A stretch of DNA of 7,873 bases from DATGYC01 sp035298385 (GCA_035298385.1 DATGYC010000299.1:1-7873); one strand, 5' to 3'; shown: positions 1 through 6,525, numbered from the stretch's first letter. Notes: generated by a model not told the origin, from the sequence alone. Numbers and translations: made by a program.

Positions 1-510
1 CTGAACGCCTGTGCCGCCGCTGCCGTCGGCCTCCATCTGGGCATGAGCCTGGCGGAGATTGCAGCTGGGCTGGCAACTTATCAACCTTCGGGCGCCCGGA
101 TGCGAATTTTGGCATCTGGCGGCATACGAATTCTGGACGATACTTATAATGCGGCGCCGGTCTCGGTGATCGCAGCCCTACAGACCGGTCGCGATCTGGC
201 GGGCACTGGTCGGCTGATCGCTTGCCTGGGCGATATGTATGAGCTCGGCCCGGCTGCTCTGTCTGGCCACCAACAGGTCGGCGAGGCGGCGGCCCGACTG
301 GCCGAGCATGTCGTCGCTGTCGGGGAGATGGCTCGGGAGATCGCCGCTACCGCTGGCAGCAAGGCTCACTATTTCGCCGTCAAGGACCAAGCGATCGATC
401 ACCTGCGCGGGCTCCTGCAGCCCGGCGATACACTCTTAGTCAAGGGCTCCCGTGGGATGCGGATGGAGGAGATCGTGCAAGCGATCGAGGCGGCGCCCGG
501 GCGCCCCTAA
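1..510 (+). CDS. murF: UDP-N-acetylmuramoyl-tripeptide--D-alanyl-D-alanine ligase, C-terminal part (5' end outside window)
   Basis: MurF is the cytoplasmic ATP-dependent ligase that adds D-Ala-D-Ala to UDP-MurNAc-tripeptide, the last soluble step of peptidoglycan precursor synthesis. The frame is open from base 1 and gives 169 residues, about the last third of a protein usually near 450 aa. It starts at the end of the central ATPase domain (LNACAAAAVGLHLG, the region after the family's HN motif). The C-terminal Rossmann-like domain follows, with DDTYNAAPVSV at window residues 47-57 (family DDTYNANP), CLGDMYELG near 72-80, and the hallmark VKGSRGMRMEE near 150-160. An ATG at 43 lies inside this conserved region and is not the true start. 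The stop TAA at 508-510 precedes mraY by 46 bp, as in many dcw clusters, so co-transcription is likely. The identification is firm; the N-terminal half with its P-loop cannot be seen. Confidence 0.95.
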   Translation: MNACAAAAVGLHLGMSLAEIAAGLATYQPSGARMRILASGGIRILDDTYNAAPVSVIAALQTGRDLAGTGRLIACLGDMYELGPAALSGHQQVGEAAARLAEHVVAVGEMAREIAATAGSKAHYFAVKDQAIDHLRGLLQPGDTLLVKGSRGMRMEEIVQAIEAAPGRP

Positions 511-531
511 CTCCCGTCATCCCTCCTTAGC

Positions 532-544
532 CCTTTCAGAAAGG
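532..544 (+). promoter_or_regulatory. Shine-Dalgarno of mraY inside a small hairpin
   Basis: AAAGGA at 540-545 is the ribosome binding site of mraY, 11 nt before the ATG at 557. CCTTT (532-536) and AAAGG (540-544) are complementary around a 3-nt loop, so the short stem covers the Shine-Dalgarno. A stem of only 5 bp is weak and may have no regulatory role. Confidence 0.35.
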
Positions 545-556
545 ACCTGAGTTGCG

Positions 557-1561
557 ATGCTAAACGAATCCTCGCTACGCCTGCTCGCAGCCCTCTTCTT
601 CAGCCTGATTGCCGCCCTGGTACTCGGGCCGGTCCTGATTCCCGTACTCCGCCGCCTGAAGGCGGGCCAGACGATCCGCGCCGAGATGAGCGCTGCCCAC
701 CAGGCGAAGGCCGGCACGCCCACGATGGGCGGGCTCCTCTTCCTCCTGCCGGCGGCTGCTGCTGCCCTGCTCTTCGCGCCGCGCACCGGGGAGGCGAACG
801 CTCGCTTGGCGATCGCCCTGGCCCTGATGGTCGGTCATGGGCTGGTCGGCTTCCTAGATGACTATATCAAGGTCGTGCTGAAGCGTTCGCTCGGCCTTCG
901 GGCGCGCGACAAGTTGATCGCACAGGTCCTCCTGGCGGCGCTCCTCGCTTGGGGTGCGGGCTCCTATCTACAGATGGGCACGGGGGTTACCGTTCCCTAC
1001 TTTAACTGGACCTTTGATTATGGCCCGATCGTCTACTTTGTGCTCATTCTTCTGCTCGTGCAGGGGTCAGCCAATACGGTCAACTTCACCGACGGTGTCG
1101 ATGGTCTGTTGGCCACGGTCTCGATCCCGGTCTTCCTCTTTTGGGGGCTCTTCATCGCCCTGCCGAAGGGCCAGGTCGAACTGGCTGTCCTCGCCCTCGG
1201 TCTGGTTGGTGGGTGCATCGGCTTCTTGCGCTACAACTGGCATCCGGCGAAGATCTTCATGGGGGATGTGGGCTCGTTTGGGCTCGGCGGCGCCCTGGCA
1301 GCGCTCGCGGCCCTAACCAAGACCGAACTGCTCGTGCCGATCGCCGGCGGGCTCTTCGTGATCGAGGGTCTCTCGGTCATCATGCAGGTTCTATCATTCC
1401 GGCTAACCGGCAAGCGTATCTTTAAGATAGCGCCGATTCACCACCACTTTGAGATGGTCGGCTGGTCGGAGCGGCAGATCGTACAGAACTTCACCCTGCT
1501 AACGCTCATCTTCCAGGTGCTCGCCTTCTTTGCGCTCCCTGGCTTGGTGGTTGGGCGGTAG
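557..1561 (+). CDS. mraY: phospho-N-acetylmuramoyl-pentapeptide-transferase (lipid I synthase)
   Basis: MraY is an integral membrane enzyme that transfers phospho-MurNAc-pentapeptide from UDP to undecaprenyl phosphate, forming lipid I on the inner membrane face. The 334-aa product has the family's usual length and about ten hydrophobic segments. Signature motifs appear in order: KAGTPTMGG (51-59), the aspartate pair in GFLDDYIK (D101, D102), NTVNFTDGVDGL (173-184), NWHPAKIFMGDVGS (227-240, with D237), and the histidine cluster PIHHHFE (293-299). These are the Mg2+ and substrate binding residues of the polyprenyl-phosphate transferase family, and none is missing. The ATG at 557 is supported by AAAGGA 11 nt upstream and a normal N terminus. 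The gene follows murF and precedes ftsW, separated from it by 67 bp with no murD. It is the only complete gene here without the GGGCGCCC octamer. Confidence 0.97.
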   Translation: MLNESSLRLLAALFFSLIAALVLGPVLIPVLRRLKAGQTIRAEMSAAHQAKAGTPTMGGLLFLLPAAAAALLFAPRTGEANARLAIALALMVGHGLVGFLDDYIKVVLKRSLGLRARDKLIAQVLLAALLAWGAGSYLQMGTGVTVPYFNWTFDYGPIVYFVLILLLVQGSANTVNFTDGVDGLLATVSIPVFLFWGLFIALPKGQVELAVLALGLVGGCIGFLRYNWHPAKIFMGDVGSFGLGGALAALAALTKTELLVPIAGGLFVIEGLSVIMQVLSFRLTGKRIFKIAPIHHHFEMVGWSERQIVQNFTLLTLIFQVLAFFALPGLVVGR

Positions 1562-1586
1562 TCGCCTGGGTGGACAGGCTCCATGA

Positions 1587-1607
1587 GTTCCGGGTTCCGG
1601 GTTCCGG
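1587..1607. repeat. three tandem copies of a 7-bp unit (GTTCCGG)
   Basis: Three perfect head-to-tail copies of GTTCCGG lie at 1587-1593, 1594-1600 and 1601-1607, in the 67-bp gap between mraY and ftsW. They end just before the ftsW ribosome binding site (AGGGGG near 1613-1618). Because the unit is 7 bp, copy-number changes would alter only the non-coding spacing. The repeat is directly visible; its function is unknown. Confidence 0.8.
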
Positions 1608-1628
1608 ATTAAAGGGGGATCAGATCTC

Positions 1629-2729
1629 GTGGAGAGAACTCGCCGAGGTCTGGACTACACCCTCATTACAATCGTCGCGCTTCTTCTTGGCACGGGTCTT
1701 CTCATGGTGTACTCGTCCAGTACCGCTATGGCCCTTGAGGATTTTCGGAACCCATACTACTTTGCCCAGCGGCAGTTGCTCTGGGCCCTGCTGGGACTCG
1801 GCTCGATGTGGGCCTTCTCGCGCATTCCACCCTGGTTCTGGCAGGAGCGGTGGAAGCAGATCCTGATCGCTGTGGTGGTGATGCTGATCCTGGTGGTGAT
1901 TCCGGGGATCGGCATCTACCGGTTGGGCGCCCGTCGCTGGCTCGGTGCCGGACCGCTCTCGTTCCAGCCCTCGGAGTTTGCTAAGTTCGCCTTCATCATC
2001 TTCCTGGCCAACTACTTAGGCGGGAAGGGGCGGGAGATGAAGTCCTTCTGGCACGGGCTGGCGCCAGCCCTGGGCGTCCTGCTCCTGCTCTTCGGTCTGA
2101 TCATGCTGGAGCCGGACCTAGGCACATCCCTGACCCTGGGGGGGACGGGCTTCCTGATGCTCTTCGCTGGTGGGGCGGAGTTGACCCACCTGGGCGCCCT
2201 GGGAGCGCTCGGGGCGGTCGGCGTCTTCGGCCTCGCCCGGATCGACCCGGAGCGCTGGAGCCGGATCACGACCTTCCTCAATCCGTGGTCGGATCCGACG
2301 GACTCGGGCTACCAGATCATCCAGGCGCTCCTGGCCTTCGGCTCGGGTGGCCTCTTCGGGGTTGGGTTCGGGAACTCCCGGCAGAAGTTCTTCTACCTGC
2401 CGGAGCGCCACACGGATATGATCTTCGCGGTCATCGGCGAGGAACTCGGCTTCATCGGGGCGGTTGCGGTCCTGCTGCTCTTCTTGGCCTTCGCCTGGCG
2501 GGGCTACCGAATCGCCGTGGAGGCGCCGGACCGGTTCTCCTCCCTGCTGGCGGTGGGCGTGACCTCGTTGATCACCCTGCAGGCAGCCATGAACATCGCC
2601 GTCGTGACCGCCTCGATTCCGTCGACGGGGATCCCGCTGCCCTTCATCTCCTACGGCGGCACGTCGCTCCTGATCACGCTGTCGGGGGTGGGGATCCTGT
2701 TGGGGGTCTCGCGGCATTGTAAGAACTAA
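1629..2729 (+). CDS. ftsW: lipid II glycosyltransferase FtsW (SEDS family, SpoVE-like)
   Basis: FtsW belongs to the SEDS family (shape, elongation, division, sporulation) of multi-pass membrane proteins that polymerise lipid II into glycan strands, usually with a partner class B penicillin-binding protein. The 366-aa product has about ten hydrophobic segments. Family motifs appear in order: GARRWLGAGPLSFQPSEFAK (100-119), EPDLGTS (161-167), GYQIIQALLAFGSGGLFGVG (227-246), SRQKFFYLPERHTDMIFAVIGEELG (from 250; D263 matches the conserved, putatively catalytic aspartate), and PSTGIPLPFISYGGTSLL (331-348). The KFFYLPERHTD form and dcw location favour FtsW/SpoVE over RodA. The start is GTG at 1629, supported by AAAGGGGGA 10 nt upstream. 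The cytoplasmic tail is very short, as in SpoVE. In many clusters murD lies just upstream; here it does not. Sequence alone cannot separate a vegetative FtsW from a sporulation SpoVE. Confidence 0.93.
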   Translation: MERTRRGLDYTLITIVALLLGTGLLMVYSSSTAMALEDFRNPYYFAQRQLLWALLGLGSMWAFSRIPPWFWQERWKQILIAVVVMLILVVIPGIGIYRLGARRWLGAGPLSFQPSEFAKFAFIIFLANYLGGKGREMKSFWHGLAPALGVLLLLFGLIMLEPDLGTSLTLGGTGFLMLFAGGAELTHLGALGALGAVGVFGLARIDPERWSRITTFLNPWSDPTDSGYQIIQALLAFGSGGLFGVGFGNSRQKFFYLPERHTDMIFAVIGEELGFIGAVAVLLLFLAFAWRGYRIAVEAPDRFSSLLAVGVTSLITLQAAMNIAVVTASIPSTGIPLPFISYGGTSLLITLSGVGILLGVSRHCKN

Positions 2730-2732
2730 TCA

Positions 2733-2851
2733 AACCGCGGATGACGCGGATGACGCGGATTGGAACGAATAGGCGATTGAGAACGGCCCGTTGCGCGTGG
2801 CACCGCCCCATTATCGTCTATTCATCCGCGCAATCCGCGCAATCCGCGGTT
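2733..2851. repeat. 119-bp imperfect inverted repeat with internal 9-bp periodicity, between ftsW and murG
   Basis: Nearly all of the ftsW-murG gap is one long dyad. The outer arms (2733-2760 and 2824-2851) pair at 24 of 28 positions; the four mismatches fall in two symmetric 2-nt internal loops (GA facing CA). Each arm has three CGCGGAT or ATCCGCG cores spaced every 9 bp. Inside lie a second pair of arms, GAATAGGCGAT (2767-2777) and ATCGTCTATTC (2813-2823), pairing with one G-T. A 6-nt bulge (TGGAAC, 2761-2766) separates outer and inner stems, and a 35-nt loop remains. There is no U-tract, so it is not an intrinsic terminator. Similar AACCGCGGAT-type dyads are familiar as dispersed non-coding repeats in environmental genomes (general knowledge, not searched here). 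A MITE or REP-like element is the best guess. Confidence 0.8.
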
Positions 2852-2886
2852 AATAAAAGTTCCAACCCGAAGGAGGAGCTCAACCA

Positions 2887-3981
2887 ATGCGCTATCTCAT
2901 CACCGGCGGCGGCACCGGCGGCCATATCTATCCTGCTCTCACGATCGCTGAGGCCCTCAAAAAGCTGGATCCAGAAGCCGAACTCCTCTACGTCGGAACG
3001 TCGACGGGGCGGGAGGGGGAGCTCGTGCCGCGGGCCGGGCTCCCCTTCGCCGCGATCTCATCTGCTGGGCTCGTTGGGATGGGGCTGGCTGGAAAGGTGA
3101 AGGGCGCCCTCCGCACCGCCGGCGGCCTCTTCCAGGCGATGGCGGAGATCCGCCGCTTCAAGCCCGACCTGGTGATCGGCACCGGCGGGTACGTCTCAGG
3201 ACCGGTGCTGATGGCCGCCCGGCTACTGGGGCGCCCCTGCGTCATTCAGGAGCAGAACGCCTTCCCCGGTGTCACGAATCGGCTTGCCTCCAGCTGGGCC
3301 AAGGCGGTCTTCGTCCCGTATGAGGAGGCCAAGCGGATCTTCCCAGCGAGCGCCCCGATCGAGATCGTCGGCAACCCGGTCCGGCGGGAGGTCGCCGCCG
3401 CCGCCCGTGAGGCGGGACGGTCCGCCTTCGGGGTCGGGCCGAATGAGAAGCTCCTGCTGATCGTCGGCGGGTCGGGCGGCGCTAAGGTGCTGAACGAGTG
3501 GGCCGTCGAGGCCCTGAAGCTACGGCCCTTGCCGGGCGTCAAGATCCTCCACGTCACCGGACCTCGCTATTTCGAGGCGGTGAAGAAGGCCTGGGGTGGG
3601 GCGCCCTCCGGCGTCCAGATCGAGCCCTACCTGCATAACATGCCAGAGGCGCTGGCGGCTGCGGATCTTGGTCTCTTCCGGTCGGGCGCCCTCACCCTAG
3701 CGGAGGTACAAGTCCGCCAATTACCTTCGGTATTGATTCCGTCCCCTAACGTCACGCATAATCACCAGGAGTGGAATGCGCGCGTCCTCGAGGAGCGCGG
3801 GGGCGCCCTTGTGATTCGGGAGACCGAATCCCCAGCCGCCCTACGCACCGCCGTGGAGCGGCTCCTGGCTGACGGCGACCTGAGGGCTCGTATGCAGCGT
3901 GCCCTGGGTGAACTGGCCCAAGCTGACGCCGCCGCGCGGATCGCTGCCCGCTGTATGACGATCGCCCGCACCGGACGATAG
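2887..3981 (+). CDS. murG: UDP-N-acetylglucosamine--N-acetylmuramyl-(pentapeptide) pyrophosphoryl-undecaprenol N-acetylglucosamine transferase
   Basis: MurG is a GT-B fold glycosyltransferase on the inner membrane face. It transfers GlcNAc from UDP-GlcNAc to lipid I, giving the lipid II used by FtsW. The 364-aa product has normal length and two Rossmann-like halves. The N half shows the glycine-rich loop GGGTGGHIYPAL (7-18), the second loop GTGGYVSGP (98-106) and QEQNAFPGVTNR (121-132). The C half shows GNPVR (162-166), the loop GGSGGAK (194-200), RSGALTLAE (265-273) and the donor-binding IPSPNVTHNHQEWNA (284-298). The IPSPNVT-NHQE form is the version common in Gram-positive bacteria. The ATG at 2887 has an excellent AAGGAGG 10 nt upstream. 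The long inverted repeat lies immediately 5' of that site. Five of the sixteen GGGCGCCC octamers fall in this gene, in all three reading frames. Confidence 0.97.
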   Translation: MRYLITGGGTGGHIYPALTIAEALKKLDPEAELLYVGTSTGREGELVPRAGLPFAAISSAGLVGMGLAGKVKGALRTAGGLFQAMAEIRRFKPDLVIGTGGYVSGPVLMAARLLGRPCVIQEQNAFPGVTNRLASSWAKAVFVPYEEAKRIFPASAPIEIVGNPVRREVAAAAREAGRSAFGVGPNEKLLLIVGGSGGAKVLNEWAVEALKLRPLPGVKILHVTGPRYFEAVKKAWGGAPSGVQIEPYLHNMPEALAAADLGLFRSGALTLAEVQVRQLPSVLIPSPNVTHNHQEWNARVLEERGGALVIRETESPAALRTAVERLLADGDLRARMQRALGELAQADAAARIAARCMTIARTGR

Positions 3982-4002
3982 GACCTCGCTGTGCCCCTCC
4001 CG

Positions 4003-4029
4003 TATAGTAAATAAACCAGGTGCACCTGG
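4003..4029 (+). promoter_or_regulatory. perfect 14-bp palindrome with a -10-like box, upstream of murB
   Basis: CCAGGTGCACCTGG at 4016-4029 equals its own reverse complement. It lies in an AT-richer part of the murG-murB gap. TATAGT (4003-4008) resembles a -10 box, so the palindrome would overlap the transcription start, a typical repressor position. No good -35 box (TTGACA-like) is visible at the right distance, so the promoter part is weak. The palindrome could instead act as a small RNA hairpin before the murB ribosome binding site (AGGGGGAA, 4040-4047). Confidence 0.35.
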
Positions 4030-4053
4030 GCGCTCCCATAGGGGGAATCAACT

Positions 4054-4980
4054 ATGTCACCCATCGCAGCGAAGCTACGTACCATAATCAGCGACCCGGG
4101 GCGCATCCGCCCCGATGAGCCCCTACACTCTTACACCACCTTCCGCATTGGCGGTCCTGCCGACTGGCTGGTCGAGGTTACCAGCGGAGAGGAGCTCGCC
4201 GGTCTCTTGCAGTTGGCAAAGGAGGAGTCCTTGCCTGTCCATGTGCTGGGCAACGGCTCGAACCTGCTTGTCAGCGATACCGGCGTGCGCGGCTTTGTCA
4301 TCATCCTAGCGGGGGAGTTCAACCGCTATGAGTTGACGGGGCAGACCCTCCGTGCAGGCGGCGGCTACAACCTACCGAAGCTGGCCAACCGGATCGCTAA
4401 GCTCGGTCTGGGTGGCCTGGAGTTCGCCTGCGCGATCCCCGGCACCGTTGGGGCGGGCCTGGTGATCAATGCGGGCGCCCACGGCGGCGAGCTGAAGGAC
4501 GTTGTGTCGGAGACGACCGTCGTCTGGCTGGACGGCCGCAAGGAGGTCCTGCCCGTAGACCGGATCGGTCTGCGGTATCGATCCTCGGACCTGCAAGGGG
4601 CGGGAGCGATCGTGACCGAGGTGGTGATGCAGCTCCGCACTGCCGTGCAGGAGGAGCTGATGGCACACATGAAGGCGCACCTCGAGCGGCGGCGTCAGAC
4701 CCAGCCGCTCAACCTGCCGAACGCAGGCTCGGTCTTCATGAACCCGCCGGGAGATTTCGCCGGCCGCCTGATTGAGCAGGCCGGCTTGAAGGGGCTGACC
4801 GTGGGTGGGGCGCAGGTCTCCGAGAAGCATGCCAACTTCGTCGTCAACCTGGGCAATGCCACCGCGAAGGATGTGCTGCTCCTCATGGATCGGGTCCGGG
4901 CCGAGGTGGACGCACGCTTTGGCGTCCGGCTTCAGCCGGAAGTAAAGATCTGGGGCGATAACCCCTACTTCATCTTCTAA
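4054..4980 (+). CDS. murB: UDP-N-acetylenolpyruvoylglucosamine reductase (type II MurB)
   Basis: MurB is a cytoplasmic FAD- and NADPH-dependent reductase that converts UDP-GlcNAc-enolpyruvate, the product of MurA, to UDP-MurNAc. The 308-aa protein carries the FAD-binding region HSYTTFRIGGPAD (25-37), GNGSNLLV (67-74) and GLEFACAIPGTVGAG (121-135), then NAGAHGGE (139-146). Catalytic positions are visible: the Y-R pair in LRYRSSD (Y175, R176), the proton-donor serine in NAGSVFMNP (S226), and the acidic residue near the C terminus in LQPEVKIWG (E296). Its length and the type of C-terminal domain match type II MurB, common in Gram-positive bacteria, not the longer type I of E. coli. The ATG at 4054 has AGGGGGAA 6 nt upstream. 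murC, often fused to or next to murB, is not here. murA follows after an 86- to 104-bp gap containing a stem-loop. Confidence 0.96.
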   Translation: MSPIAAKLRTIISDPGRIRPDEPLHSYTTFRIGGPADWLVEVTSGEELAGLLQLAKEESLPVHVLGNGSNLLVSDTGVRGFVIILAGEFNRYELTGQTLRAGGGYNLPKLANRIAKLGLGGLEFACAIPGTVGAGLVINAGAHGGELKDVVSETTVVWLDGRKEVLPVDRIGLRYRSSDLQGAGAIVTEVVMQLRTAVQEELMAHMKAHLERRRQTQPLNLPNAGSVFMNPPGDFAGRLIEQAGLKGLTVGGAQVSEKHANFVVNLGNATAKDVLLLMDRVRAEVDARFGVRLQPEVKIWGDNPYFIF

Positions 4981-4981
4981 T

Positions 4982-5038
4982 CACGGCGGGGTTCCCCTGC
5001 GAGGCTCAACTCGCACGCTCTTCGGGGAATCCGCCGTG
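4982..5038 (+). promoter_or_regulatory. 57-nt branched stem-loop between murB and murA
   Basis: The arms CACGGCGGGGTTCCCC (4982-4997) and GGGGAATCCGCCGTG (5024-5038) pair along nearly their whole length with one bulged base and one wobble. Between them lies a second hairpin, TGCGA (4998-5002) with TCGCA (5011-5015) around an 8-nt loop, and a single-stranded CGCTCTTC (5016-5023). It starts one base after the murB stop codon. The following bases (CGCCCTCTG) lack a U-tract, so it is a poor intrinsic terminator. It may be an mRNA stabiliser or processing site, a leader element of murA, or a small dispersed repeat. It matches no riboswitch class I recognise. Confidence 0.55.
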
Positions 5039-5068
5039 CGCCCTCTGTCGTCCGGCTGGGCCGGTCGT

Positions 5069-5074
5069 GGGAGG
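5069..5074 (+). promoter_or_regulatory. ribosome binding site that sets the murA start
   Basis: GGGAGG at 5069-5074 lies 10 nt before the GTG at 5085. It overlaps the alternative in-frame GTG at 5067, which has no good purine-rich site of its own. This favours 5085 as the true start, and the resulting N terminus fits the usual MurA start. Confidence 0.7.
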
Positions 5075-5084
5075 TCACAGGTCT

Positions 5085-6368
5085 GTGAACAGCAGTGATC
5101 GGTATCAAGTAGTTGGTGGCCAGCCACTGCAGGGGGAGGTGCCGATCAGCGGGGCGAAGAACGCGGCCTTGCCGATCTTAGCCGCCGCCCTCCTCAGCCC
5201 TGCTGAGACGGTGATCCACGCCACGCCCGCCATCCGGGATATCGGGGTGATGATCGCCATCCTGCAGCGGCTCGGCGCCGCAGTCGATGTGCTGGATGAG
5301 TCCGAGACGGGCCGGACCCTCCGGATTCGGGCCGATGGCCTGATGACCCCGGAGGTTGGCTCCGCCTTCACCCGCGAGATGCGTTCATCGATCTTCTTGA
5401 TGGGCCCCCTGCTGGCCCGGACCGGTCTGGTTCGGATCGCCTATCCGGGCGGATGCGCCATCGGCTCTCGGCCGATCGACTTCCACCTGCGGGGGCTGGA
5501 GCAGATGGGCGCTACTATCAAGGAGGAGCATGGCTTCATCGAGGCGGAGGCGCCTGGCGGGCTAGTGGGGACGGAGCTCTATCTGGACTTCCCCTCCGTT
5601 GGTGCGACCGAGAACCTGATGATGGCCGCGGTCTTGGCCAAGGGCACCACGGTGATTCGGAACGCAGCCCGCGAGCCGGAGATTGTGGACCTGGCTGAGT
5701 TCTGCAACAAGCTGGGCGCCCGGATCCAAGGCGCTGGCCACGATCTGATTCAGATCGATGGGGTCGACCGGTTGCCCGCTCTTACGGGGGTCGAGCATGC
5801 GGTGATCCCGGACCGGATCGAGACGGCGACGTACTTATGCGCGGCAGCGATCACCGGTGGCGATCTGACCCTCACGGGGGTGCGGGCCAACCAGGTGGTG
5901 GCGGTCAGCGCCAAGCTCGGTGAGATGGGCGCCCAGATCGACACAGCCGGGGATCGGATGCGCATCCGGGGCCCGAAACGGCCTCGGGCGGCAGACGTCA
6001 AGACCCTTCCGTACCCGGGTTACCCGACCGATGCCCAGCCCCAACTGATGGCGGTCCTCGCCATGGCGAACGGCACCTCGATCATTACGGAGACGGTCTT
6101 TGAGAACCGTCTTCAGGTGGCGGGGGAGTTGAAGCGACTGGGCGCCCAGGTGCGCACAGAAGGACGGACGGCGGTGATCAAGGGTGTGGAGCGCCTGACC
6201 GGGGCGACCGTCGTCTGCCCCGCCCTGCGGGAGGGGATGGCCCTCGTCCTGGCTGGCCTCGCAGCCGAAGGGCAGACCGTCATTGACGGGATCCTGCACG
6301 TCGATCGCGGCTACCACCACCTGGAGCAGAAGCTGCAGGCGGTGGGCGCCCAGATCGAACGAGTCTGA
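5085..6368 (+). CDS. murA: UDP-N-acetylglucosamine 1-carboxyvinyltransferase
   Basis: MurA transfers enolpyruvate from phosphoenolpyruvate to UDP-GlcNAc, the first committed step of peptidoglycan synthesis and the target of fosfomycin. From the GTG at 5085 the protein has 427 aa, close to the family norm. The frame extends to a GTG at 5067, but that start lacks a ribosome site. Motifs seen: GGQPLQGEVPISGAKNAALP (11-30, K26 N27), MRSSIFLMGPLLAR (99-112), and PGGCAIGSRPIDFHL (121-135) with the catalytic cysteine C124, the residue fosfomycin alkylates. A cysteine rather than aspartate here predicts fosfomycin sensitivity of the enzyme. YPTDAQPQ holds D316, the proposed catalytic aspartate, and HVDRGYHHLE holds R408. 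An LGAxI-like motif recurs six times about every 70 residues, reflecting the pseudo-sixfold repeat of the EPSP synthase fold. A terminator follows ten bases after the stop. Confidence 0.96.
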   Translation: MNSSDRYQVVGGQPLQGEVPISGAKNAALPILAAALLSPAETVIHATPAIRDIGVMIAILQRLGAAVDVLDESETGRTLRIRADGLMTPEVGSAFTREMRSSIFLMGPLLARTGLVRIAYPGGCAIGSRPIDFHLRGLEQMGATIKEEHGFIEAEAPGGLVGTELYLDFPSVGATENLMMAAVLAKGTTVIRNAAREPEIVDLAEFCNKLGARIQGAGHDLIQIDGVDRLPALTGVEHAVIPDRIETATYLCAAAITGGDLTLTGVRANQVVAVSAKLGEMGAQIDTAGDRMRIRGPKRPRAADVKTLPYPGYPTDAQPQLMAVLAMANGTSIITETVFENRLQVAGELKRLGAQVRTEGRTAVIKGVERLTGATVVCPALREGMALVLAGLAAEGQTVIDGILHVDRGYHHLEQKLQAVGAQIERV

Positions 6369-6377
6369 CCGAATAAG

Positions 6378-6410
6378 GAAGACCCGGCCAGCACGGCCGG
6401 GTCTTCTTGT
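6378..6410 (+). terminator. intrinsic terminator after murA
   Basis: GAAGACCCGGCC (6378-6389) pairs perfectly over 12 bp with GGCCGGGTCTTC (6395-6406) around a 5-nt loop (AGCAC). A short T-rich tail follows (TTGT, continuing the TCTTC of the stem). It lies 10 nt past the murA stop and ends that transcription unit, so the lipid kinase downstream probably needs its own promoter. Confidence 0.85.
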
Positions 6411-6462
6411 ACGCGACTAAGGGATGAGGGAGCGTGACAGAGTAGAGGGTGCCGTCATCCAA

Positions 6463-6489
6463 ATCCCGGCAGGAGCTTTCTTGCGGGAT
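6463..6489 (+). repeat. small hairpin in the leader of the lipid kinase gene
   Basis: ATCCCGGCA (6463-6471) pairs with TGCGGGAT (6482-6489) over 8 bp with one bulged G, around a 10-nt loop (GGAGCTTTCT). It lies between the murA terminator and the lipid kinase gene. There is no U-tract. A partial promoter-like sequence (TTGCGG at 6481, TATGCA at 6506) overlaps it, but the spacing of 19 is long and the match weak. Confidence 0.3.
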
Positions 6490-6517
6490 GCGAATCTCTT
6501 ACTGGTATGCACTCATC

Positions 6518-6525
6518 GGAGGGGG
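6518..6525 (+). promoter_or_regulatory. ribosome binding site that sets the lipid kinase start
   Basis: GGAGGGGG (6518-6525) stands 10 nt (from its GGAGG core) before the ATG at 6533. This is the best site in the region and makes 6533 the preferred start over the upstream in-frame GTG at 6449 and ATG at 6488. Confidence 0.7.

Noticed and set aside
2118..2717. 199-aa open frame on the - strand inside ftsW
   Set aside because: It is a shadow of ftsW: highly charged, low-complexity composition typical of antisense frames in GC-rich genes, with no family motif.
2741..3100. 119-aa + strand open frame across the ftsW-murG gap into murG
   Set aside because: It is read through the inverted repeat and then overlaps murG in another frame. 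It has no ribosome site or recognisable domain.
4982..5038. Stem-loop after murB as an intrinsic terminator
   Set aside because: No T-run follows the stem, and the structure is branched. Contrast the terminator after murA.
5067..5084. Upstream GTG at 5067 as the murA start
   Set aside because: It is in frame but overlaps the GGGAGG site that serves the GTG at 5085, and has no Shine-Dalgarno itself.
5835..6320. 161-aa open frame on the - strand inside murA
   Set aside because: It lies fully within the conserved murA frame and has no independent support.
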